NCBI RefSeq assembly: GCF_018446385.1
Contig: NC_055992.1
Coordinates: forward strand, 16,648,877-16,712,876
Source of the DNA: Zingiber officinale
Taxonomy: Eukaryota > Streptophyta > Magnoliopsida > Zingiberales > Zingiberaceae
DNA length: 64,000 nucleotides
Reading direction: 5' to 3'
The position numbers were made by a program, and so were the translations under genes. This document shows positions 55,256-64,000 of this stretch, in pieces (within the stretch, counting starts at the first letter, position 1; each line of letters opens with the position of its first letter). A model generated the notes under the pieces. It saw only the letters and a program-made list of their open reading frames with translations. It searched no databases and was not told where the DNA came from.

Positions 55256-56253
55256 GCTAGAGGAGTTGTCTCTACATTCTGAATTGCCCCTTCTACTTGA
55301 TGATTCTTTAGTTTGTACGAGTAAAATTCTTTAGCCTTCAATGAGGGAGGAAGTGCTTTTTGCTCGGGCTGGACATCTTGTTGGCTCGGCATTCCAGGAT
55401 CTTTTCTTCAAGCTAATTGAACTTCCTCCATGTTCACGTACTTGACCGAGCAACCAAGCAGCCCACCGAAATTGGTTGGCAGATTTCTTACCAGAGATTT
55501 GAAAAAAAAAAAAAACCTCCTCCAGAAAGCCTTGCGAGAAGACACTCATTAATATTTTCGAAGTGACCGAGGGAACGTCTAGCACCATTTTGTTAAATCT
55601 TTGAATATAATCCTTTAGTGCTTCCTTCGGTTTCTATTTCAAGGCAAATAGGTTCATGGAGGTTTTGTGATACCCCTACTACTGGCAAAATGGCGTAGAA
55701 ATAGTACAGTCCTGAATTCCCCAAATGAATGAATTGAGTTTGCCAGGACTACACTTTATTTCTTCTAAGTATTGATGTAGTAATGTCATATGCTCGAACT
55801 TGCAGATATGGTCTTCTACATCGGTTGAGCCATTATATTTCCCCATAGTCCATGGTCTTTAATGGCAAGATAATGGATCTTTGAGAATCCCCACACTGAA
55901 CGAAGAAACCACCAAAGTTCCTGCTCTATTTTTTAGTAGTAACTGTTGCTGAGCGGGGTCGTGAGGTGGAACATTTCCAGCAGATGATTCAGCCAATCGG
56001 GCATGTTATTCCTGACCGAAGGATGCCCCGTGCCTCTAGTGTGCCTCACCGTGGGTTGAGATAGATGGGGGTATTCCAATTAGACGACAGGCAAGATTCC
56101 ATGGGAGGGGTGATAAGCCGGCTCATTCCATATTGTCGCCGAGGGTGGTTGCTCTTGAATCGCTTGCTGTTGTCGTACTTGATTTACTTGATATTATTCT
56201 AAGGCATCTTTTACAGCATCAGATACAATCTTCACTAACTCCGCTAGCATCAG
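55256..56253 (-). pseudogene. Tat 2 gag
   Basis: Minus-strand reading gives YNGSTDVEDHICKFEHMTLLHQY (about 55770-55850), the gag core also present in Tat 1. The frame at 55331-55588 reads VLDVPSVTSKILMSVFSQGFLEEVFF, matching MDIPSVSSETMMNAFTQQLVEGDFF of Tat 1. An A-run at 55502-55515 shifts the frame. Confidence 0.8.
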
Positions 56254-58954
56254 TGTAAAATACCGGAAAATAGGCGAATATTAAGGAGGTAACTTTCCGG
56301 AATTTTAAGAAATTTTTCGGGAATTTTTCGGAGCTCGAACGGACGAGTTAACGGGGATAAAAACGGGGTCCGGAAAAGCCTGTTTAGGCTACCCTATTTA
56401 AGTGAGGAAATGTTTATTTATTTATTTTATTTCTTTCCTTTTTCTTTTTCTCCTCACTGCGTTTTAAGCCGACGCCGTTCCTCGCGCCTTCTTCCCCTCG
56501 CATCCGATCTGCCCTAACCTCTGCCGCCCCCGGCGGTTTCTCCAACCCAAAGCATCCCTGCGCCGATTTCCTTTGCCCTAGCTTGCACCCGAGCCTTCCT
56601 CTTCGCCTGATTCTCGTTTCTTCTCCTTCTTGCAGCGCCTTAGCCGCGGTTTGCCCCTTTTCAGCGCCACCGATCACCACAGCCGATGACGGCAGACGAG
56701 AGAGCAACGCCGAGCCGATCTTCTTCTCTTCTCGTCTGTGCTCTAGCCATCTTCTCGGTTGAGCCTTCTCCACCCGACGGCGCCACCCTTGCTCCTCCAT
56801 TTCGCCGAGTGACGACGCCACTACAGCCGACCTTCGTGCCCTAGCACCGTCGCCGGCTACCCCTCCGAAGAGTGCCCTAGCGCCGGCAGCCAACCACTCC
56901 TTTTTGTTTTTCCTCCGATCGTCGACCAATCTGCCTACATGGGCTCTCTGTGCCACTATTCCCTTTGTGCCACACTGCCCTACACGGGCTGATCTGCGAC
57001 CAAGTGCAGAGAATCCAAGCCTTAGTTTTCTCCTTCCGTGCCCTAGGTTCCTCCTTCTGTTAAGTCTCCGGCAGAGAGGAAGAATTTGGTTCCGTTGCAG
57101 GTAAGGCATATTTGGTATTAGATTTTGACTGGGATGCTGACACATAGATAGTAGTAGTTCTTTGCAGTGTCGGCAACAGATCTGTGGCAGCAATAGTTCC
57201 GGTAAACAATTTTCGACAGCAACTCTAGTTGGCGGTGGATCAAGAGCAGAGGTTTGAATTGAGGTAAGGAGTAGAGAAATTGATCTTAGTTGTAGATCAT
57301 GGTGTGATTCGATTTCTAGATAGTGATACATATTGTGAATTAGGGTTATGATTGTGGATTGATTAGGGTTTTATCCTAATTTAGCCTTAAGAATTTATTT
57401 AGCTATGCATTTGAGTTCTAGCTAAATAAATGTACGTATATTGGTGACACAGGATTTTGACGCGAGACGAGTATCTCGGAGTCGGAATTGGACCTTTCTT
57501 TTGTCGAAGGCGGGTACTTTTGACTTATTGTCTTTGATATGCATAGTAGTGAAATTAACAAGTTGCATTAATTATGTTCCTCATTTGTTTCGGTTAATCA
57601 CTACCCGATTACCTGTTGCCTACTTGATTGATTGTTTGTTTGCATCTCGTATTGATACCTATCTGATTTCACATGCTCATGGGTAGTGATATAACCATGT
57701 TTTACCATGTCAGGACCTAGGTTTGATACCTTATTTGATCAGTATACCTTGATATGATTTATTCACTATGGTGCCCATTGTTATATGTCCAGAGGTTGGT
57801 TTAGTATATTACCATGCTTAGTGACATGCACCATTTGCATGATCGCATGCTGTGCGATAGATTGCTCCATTATTGTTGAGCACTTTGCCGTTTCATCATC
57901 GCGCTCCGTTGTGGCCTCATGGGTAGCGTGACACGCGTGGTAACACGCCGGTTTGGCTCTTCCGGTGCTCCGTTGGTCCGCTCATGGGTAGTGTGACACA
58001 GTAGCACGTTAGAGATCCCTCCCGTAGCGTACTCGGAGATGAGAGCATTGCGCCCCCATTTATGATTTGGGGTAGAGTACGTGTGTACTCGACGACATCC
58101 CGTCCACTCGGTCACTCATCGGGGTAGTGATGCAGAGTGCACGGTCGTACCCTACCCACTCGGTCCCACTTTTGTTGTGAGTTGGTTGGTCCGGGGTGAC
58201 CATGACATTGGCATCATATGCATGATGCATTTATTGTTTGTGATTGTGTTTGCTGCATTTATATGCTGCATATTGTTTGGATACCTATGTTTGACATGCA
58301 TACAGGTCTTCTATACCTTTCGGACTGTTTGTCCTTATACCGGGTCCTGGTTAGTACAGTTTCTCTCCTGTTTTACTTCGGTTTGCATTTACCTTTATTT
58401 TATCAGGAGACTGTACGTATGATTAGTGCTAGATGTTATTTCTTTACTTTGCATATCAATTGTACCTGCTGAGTGTTGGACTCACCCCGCCTCCATTGTT
58501 ATATTTCAGGATGATGCTGTCAGGAGAGAGTTCTAGTTGCTGGTCCCCTGAAGACCCGAAGACTTACGGATCTACTGGTTTTGTTTGTTTTCTTTTTGAC
58601 TATGTTATAGACTTGGTTTGTTTGGATACTTGGACTTTGTATGGATTTTGAGATGTTGATGGATTTTTGGTATGATTTGGATTTTATTCTACTACATGCC
58701 TGCCTGGACGGTAGGAGAGGTGAGTTCGTCGGATTTGAGCTTTACGAGTGTAGTGGAGTAGGGTGAATTTCGAGTCAGGGTATTATCTTTCTGTTTACTT
58801 ATATAAACTGCGTGGTGATGGTTTATTTTGTTGTTATTATTCCAGCCGCATGTGGCTGAGGTATTTAGTGCTTGTAGAAAGTTTCAGATTGTCCGCCGTA
58901 CAGGGGAGATGCTGCCGAAATTTCTTTGGACAGGGACTCCTCCGGGGCGTGACA
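56254..58954 (+). repeat. Del/Tekay-like solo LTR (family B, 2701 bp), TSD ATCAG
   Basis: Begins TGTAAAATACCGG and ends GGGGCGTGACA. ATCAG flanks it at 56249-56253 and 58955-58959. Homologous to 8866-11494. A TATA-like CCCTATTTAAG lies at about 56392. The 305-residue minus frame (56414-57331) is composition-driven by the GC-rich stretch and shows no domain. Confidence 0.94.
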
Positions 58955-59028
58955 ATCAGAGTAATATTGCCCGTGTCTCCCATGAGTCTCGGTTCAGATG
59001 AATAGAATTCCTACAGACGGTGCCAATT

Positions 59029-59761
59029 TGATCCTGCTCCGAGAAACTCAAGAATGACTTTGTCAGTGCACTTGGAAAGGGAGTTAACATGACTGTAGCT
59101 ATGCATAAATAAGTAACAGTGGAAAAGAAGAAAAAGACACAAAAAGTAGACCTAGTATTTCAATATTTGGATCCCCTTTTCTCTTCTTATTATTGTCCTT
59201 TTATACAATTTTCTTGAATTTTTCACTTTCTTCCTCTTTTAATGAGGCTATATTTATTACAAGATAGTTAATAAACTGATAATTATATTGATTTATCAAT
59301 TACCAAGAATCTTTTTTTTATTTTCCTTTAACTTTTAATATAGCCTCATTGTTGAGATCCTTTTAACTGAAGTAAACTTTCCCTGACGACTTCTATTCTC
59401 CATGTATTTTTGTATCCATGATGGACATTTAATATAGGTGACGCTAGACATTTAATAATATAGGCAGCCCAAAGGGCTGCTAAAATGTTCCTCCTGAGTG
59501 GTAACTCGAAAGTTCACACATCCGAGTGGTGTACCTATATTATGATATTATTCACCAAGACCTATAAAGGGTACCCAGCGATCTCTCGGAGGGTTGCCAG
59601 AGTAGTGTCGAAAACACGTGAGGGTGGCTCAAACGAGCGAGTGCCCATTCCCGATTGGCTTGGTCATCACTCGAGCGATACTTCTTCCTTCACCGACGGT
59701 GACTTTAATTGACATCTCACTTACTACGTTGACTATGTGGCACTTTCTATGAACCGTCACA
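59029..59761 (-). repeat. 5' LTR of Tat 2
   Basis: Begins TGATCCTGCTCCGAG after the primer-site region and ends near GAACCGTCACA. The start resembles the Tat 1 LTR (TGATCC). No second copy was found in the window, so the right end is an estimate. On the minus strand GGGTACCCTTTATAGG (59565-59580) is TATA-like. Confidence 0.65.
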
Positions 59762-61209
59762 TCAAATATATATGAAATTTACTACTTATAAGCATCCACA
59801 TTGATTTTTCTATAATATTTCTAAAATTTAGGATAAATCATTTACTTTATTAAATTTAGATAATCATTTTTCACTATACACAATATCAACTAACTTAAAA
59901 TTTCTATTATCTTTATTTTTTTATTATTTTCTTCTCTAACTTCTATTTTTTGTTATTATAATATTTATAATAGTAGAAAGTTTAATTTGAGAGAGATTGC
60001 AAAAGGAGAGATTGCAACATAAAAAGAGAAATTGAGAAGAAATATTATTTTAATTTAAGGCAGAGAGTTTTATTTTCTATAATTAGAGAAATATTATAGT
60101 ATAAATCTAAATTTAGAGAATTGGACAAAAATTGATATAAGTAGTTTTTTGAAAAAAAAAAATATATGATATAAGTAGTTTTTTGATAACAAAATATATA
60201 AAATTTAGAATACTAACTGATTTTATATAAGCAAGTATGGATGCTCTTAAATCTATCTATTACAATGACAAAGATCTTAAACTGCTTCAAATATATAAAT
60301 CAAATGAATAGGTTAAAAATTAATAAAAAGTCAACAAATAACTATTTTATTTATAAAAACTAGTTTAAAAATGAGAGACGTTATTAGCATTATTTTTATA
60401 TTATTCATAAGTTCTAAATATTAATTTACCTTTTATATTTAGATAAAATTTAATAAGTGAAACGTCAACCTTTTCCTTCTAAAACTAGCTAAAGGTTTAA
60501 TATGAAATACCAAATTTGCTCCATAAAAGTTTATATTCTAAATTTTTATAAATACCTTATATTTTGTTTGGTTTTGGATACTATGATTTTTATTAGAAAA
60601 ATGTCATTAAATTTTTAGCAAATAATAAACTTTATATCAAACTGTCATAAAACATGTAATATTATTTATTATCACAACTTATAAATGTCATAAAAATATT
60701 ATTGAAAATTATAGAAATTTAAATAGTATTTTATAAAATATCGTATTACAATATTAAAATCAAATTAATTTAATAAATGTAATGACATTTAGGAAAAATT
60801 AATTTTAAAAATGCCATAAATAGATTATTATTATTTTTTTGTTGTTGTAGTAAGTTTTTTCAATTTCAATATAAGACGGCGGGAGCACAGAAAAGAGGTA
60901 ATAAAAAGAATCTATGCCATAATGGTGCAGTAATTAGACTTGTAATAGATAGTTAAAAAATTTAAAATTTGTGTCTTAACGGTGAACGGCAGTGTATTGT
61001 AGAAGATTTGGAAGAGCATTTTGGAGTATTTTTTGATTTATCTTAAAAAATTTTATGGAGTTAGATCGATCACATTCAAAATTAATCGGTTCAAATATTA
61101 AATATCTAGATTATAAAAAATATCAAAACATAATTAGAAGAATCTACTACTTTTACATTGATATTCATGACATTCCAAGCCAATAACGGATTCATAAAAC
61201 CACGGTCCT
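59762..61209. other. AT-rich non-coding sequence
   Basis: No gene seen. It contains a relic of the TGACATTT-type CACTA family near 60590-60852, listed separately. Confidence 0.6.
60590..60852. mobile_element. CACTA end relic
   Basis: ATGTCAT/ATGACATTT motifs like those of the element at 38537-45510, ending TTTTTGTTGTTGTAGTA, a decayed CACTA terminus. The other end was not identified. Confidence 0.55.
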
Positions 61210-64000
61210 CATTACAAAAAAACTGTAATTTAGTAACAAATATTTGCGACAAAAAATATCCGTCGCTAATCTGCGACAAAAACAAAAATTATCGCAATTT
61301 AGCAATAATTTTTGCGACAAAAATATTTTCGTGGCAAATTAGCAACAAAAGATAATTCGTCGCTAAATTCATTGGAAATTAGCAACAAACTTCCATATTC
61401 GTCGCTGAATTTGCGACGAATCCTAAAGTCGTCCCTAATTCAGCGACAAAAAATGGATTTGACGCTGATTCTACGACGAATAATAGATTCGTCGCAAATC
61501 AAATTTCTTTAAAACTAAATTTAAATATCAAAAAAAGGTAAATTTGCATATCAGCGACAAAATTTGAAATTCGTCGTAGATCAACATCGCAAATTCGTCA
61601 CAAATTTGAAATATCTACGACAAATTGGTCCCATAAAAAAATTGGTCGATTCGTCGCAAATTCTGCGACAAATTTCAAAATTTGTCCTAGAATCGACCAA
61701 TTTTTTTAAACAAATAAACTTTCTGAAGCCGGTTGAGGTACCCAGAAAGCTCGGAATGACATGAAACAAGTTTTTATGGGTTTCTATAAATCCCTTGATC
61801 ATAAAGATAATCTCAAATATTAATTTTACCCAATATATTGAGATCAATGGTTTTTTTTAACGTGATTAACAATTTTCGGACACCTTTGCGCCAAAAAAAT
61901 CACCGGTCGGGTAAAATTAGTGTTTGAGGAGATTTATAAAATCAAGAGATTTATAGGAACCCACACGAACTGGTTTCATCTAATTTCGAGCTCTCTAGGT
62001 ATCTCAATCGATTTTGAAAATGCTAATTTTATATAAAAAGGGGTCAATTCTGCAACGAATTGCAATCTGCGATGAAGTTCAGAATTCGTCGTAGATTCTG
62101 CGTCTGCGACGAATTCGTTGTAGAATTGACCATTGTTATTTTTTTAAAAATAACCTTTTCAAAGCCGGTTGACATATCTAGAGGGCTCGGAATGACACGA
62201 AATAAGTCCCTCTATGAGTTTCTATAAATCACCTAATCAATTACGTGATAAAAATGCCCCTAAAAAATAATTTGAATAACTATATTTTTTCTTCAATTGC
62301 TAAATCAATTACATGTATGTAAGAAGTTGAAATTTAATCGATTCTGCTTATTTTGAAATATCCAAAAATGGTTGATATACTTAGAGAATTCGGAATGATG
62401 TAAAATAAGTTTTTATAGTTTCCTATAAATCCTATGATCATAAAGATAGTCTTAAATATTAATTTTACCCCATATATTGAGATCGATGATTTTTGGAATG
62501 CGATTAACAATTTTCGCACACCTTGGTGGTAAAAAAATCACCGATTGGTTAAAATTAGTTTTTGAGGAAATTTATAAAATCAAGAGATTTATAGGAATGT
62601 ATATGAACTGGTTTCATCTAATTCCGAGCTCTTTAGGTACCTCAACCAGCTTTGGAAATACTAAATTAATATAAAAAAAAAGGGGGTCAATTCTGCGATG
62701 AATTTTGAAATTCGTCGCAGATCAACGGCAAATTTTAGAATTCGTCGCAGATTCTGTGACGAATTTCAGAATTCATCGCAGATTTTGCGACGAATTTCAA
62801 AATTTGTCGCAGAATTGACCATTGTTATTTTTACAAAAATAATCTTTCCGAAGCCGGTTGACATATCTAGAAGGCTCGGAATGACACGAAACAAGTCCCT
62901 ATGAGTTTCTATAAATCACCTAATCAATTACGTGATAAAAATACTCCTAAAAATAATTTGAATAACTATATTTTTTCTTCAATTGCTAAATCAATTACGT
63001 GCATGTAAGACTTAAAAAAATTTCAATAAGAAGTTGTAATTTAACCGATTACGCTTATTTTGAAATATCCAAAAATGATTGATGTACCTAGAGAGTTCAG
63101 AACGATATAAAATAAGTTTCTATAGTTTCCTATAAATCCTATGATCATAAACATAGTCTCAAATATTAATTTTATCCCATATATTGAGATCGATGATTTT
63201 TTGAATGCGATTAACAATTTTCGCACACCTTGGTGGTAAAAAAATCACCGATTGGTTAAAATTAGTTTTTGAGGAAATTTATAAAATTAAGAGATTTATA
63301 GGAACCCACATGAACTGGTTTCATCTAATTCCGAGCACTTTAGATACCTCAACAAGCTTTGAAAATGCTAAATTTATATATAAAAAAAAAGGGGGTCAAT
63401 TCTGCGACGAATTTTTAAATTCGTCACAGATCAGCGACAAATTTCAGAATTCGTCACAGATTCTACGACGAATGTTAGATTTCGTCGCAGATTTTGCAAC
63501 GAATTTCAAAATTCATCGCAGAATTGACTATTGTTATTTTTACAAAAATAACCATTCTGAAGACGGTTGACATATCTAGAGGGCTCGGAATGACACGAAA
63601 CAAGTCCTTATAAATTTCTATAAATCACCTAATCAATTACGTGATAAAAACGTCCCTAAAAAATTATATTAATTTTACCTAATATATTGAGATCGATGAT
63701 TTTTTTAAATGCAATTAACAATTTTTGGACATCTTCGTGTAAAAAAAACCACCGGTTGTATAAAATTAGTGTTTGAAGAGATTTATAAAATTAGGGGATT
63801 TATAGAAACTCATAGGAACTGATTTCATATAATTCTGAGCTCTCTAAATGTCTCAACCGGCTTCGAAAAAACTAAATTTATATATTAAAAAAAGGATTAA
63901 TTCTGTGACGAATTTCAAAATTCGTCATAGATCAGCGACGAATTTAACAACGAATTAATCTTTGTGGCAAAAAAAAACCTAACTTTTTAACTCACCCGTT
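61210..64000. mobile_element. CACTA-like element with GCGACGAA arrays (runs off window)
   Basis: CATTACAAAAAAACTG at 61210 resembles the CACTACAAAAAA terminus with one change. Dense GCGAC(A/G)AA motifs follow in both orientations (61240-61700), then tandem fold-back units. No transposase frame is visible. The right end is outside the window, so the assignment is tentative. Confidence 0.6.
61690..63990. repeat. Tandem fold-back units of about 0.43-0.71 kb
   Basis: The marker GAAGCCGGTTGA..TATCTAGAGGGCTCGGAATGACA occurs at about 61727, 62164, 62850 and 63559. Its reverse complement (TTTCATCTAATTCCGAGCTCT..GGTACCTCAACC) occurs at about 61975, 62612, 63320 and 63822. Each unit thus has two inverted arms of about 110 bp around a centre with GATCGATGATTTTT, and units are joined by GCGACGAATTTC palindrome clusters. 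Confidence 0.82.

Larger units (their letters stand above)
46463..59761 (-). mobile_element. Second Tat-type gypsy element (Tat 2), decayed and triply interrupted
   Basis: Minus-strand gag (55.3-56.2 kb), protease, RT, RNase H and integrase remnants, and a convergent plus-strand ORF (46.5-48.0 kb) give the same plan as Tat 1. The right LTR starts at 59029 with TGATCCTGCTCCGAG, preceded by the CCTACAGACGGTGCCAATT primer-site region. No left LTR was found; the left end appears truncated near 46.46 kb. A SIRE-like solo LTR, a Cassandra TRIM and a Del/Tekay-like solo LTR are inserted in it, each with a perfect 5-bp TSD. Confidence 0.85.

Noticed and set aside
56414..57331. A 305-residue minus-strand protein
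   Set aside because: It lies in a GC-rich part of a solo LTR, is low-complexity Arg/Gly/Glu sequence and has no domain. The homologous LTR at 8866-11494 does not keep the frame.
61158..63570. Series of 60-120 residue ORFs at the right end
   Set aside because: They follow the tandem fold-back repeat and are AT-rich chance frames.

Overview
This is nuclear DNA of a flowering plant from a repeat-dense region. The one host gene I can support is a single-exon, GC-rich AP2/ERF transcription factor of the ERF109/RRTF1 type (30577-31233, minus strand). A GC-rich intronless coding sequence in an AT-rich surround, and abundant SIRE-type copia, Tat-type and Del/Tekay-type gypsy elements, suggest a monocot outside the grasses, but the species cannot be named from the sequence. 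Almost everything else is transposable elements, many nested inside one another, with target-site duplications (TSDs) that can be read directly.

Left nest (1-28.8 kb). A Tat-lineage Ty3/gypsy element on the minus strand (17520-28797) carries gag-pol, a second RNase H, an antisense ORF with two intron-like gaps and a 37-bp tandem array. A SIRE-like Ty1/copia element (11495-17519) lies in its left LTR. A Del/Tekay-like LTR (8866-11494) cuts the RT/RNase H gene of that copia, and another copia element (1-8865) lies in that LTR. The outer parts of this nest are beyond the left edge of the window.

Gene island (28.9-32.0 kb). The ERF gene has a TATA box, two G-boxes and a candidate poly(A) signal. 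It lies between a 472-bp MITE-like element (29870-30341) and an AT-rich element ending in GC-rich hairpins (31517-32010).

DNA transposons (32-45.5 kb). A Mutator-like element (32007-38463) has terminal inverted repeats (TIRs) of about 1.1 kb, a broken FAR1-type transposase and many short palindromes in both arms. Next is a non-autonomous CACTA element (38537-45510, TSD ACA), which contains a 3556-bp solo LTR (41396-44951, TSD GGGGC) with three tRNA-like modules on its antisense strand.

Right nest (46.5-59.8 kb). A second, more decayed Tat-type element on the minus strand is interrupted by a SIRE-like solo LTR (52225-53816, TSD CTGTG), a complete Cassandra TRIM with 5S-like sequence in each LTR (54485-55250, TSD GCGGA) and a Del/Tekay-like solo LTR (56254-58954, TSD ATCAG). 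The window ends in AT-rich sequence and a CACTA-like element made of tandem fold-back units rich in GCGACGAA (61210 onward).

Most transposon genes here carry stops, frameshifts or altered catalytic residues, so the window appears to hold no intact autonomous element. No bacterial-type system, CRISPR array, rRNA gene or organelle insert was seen.
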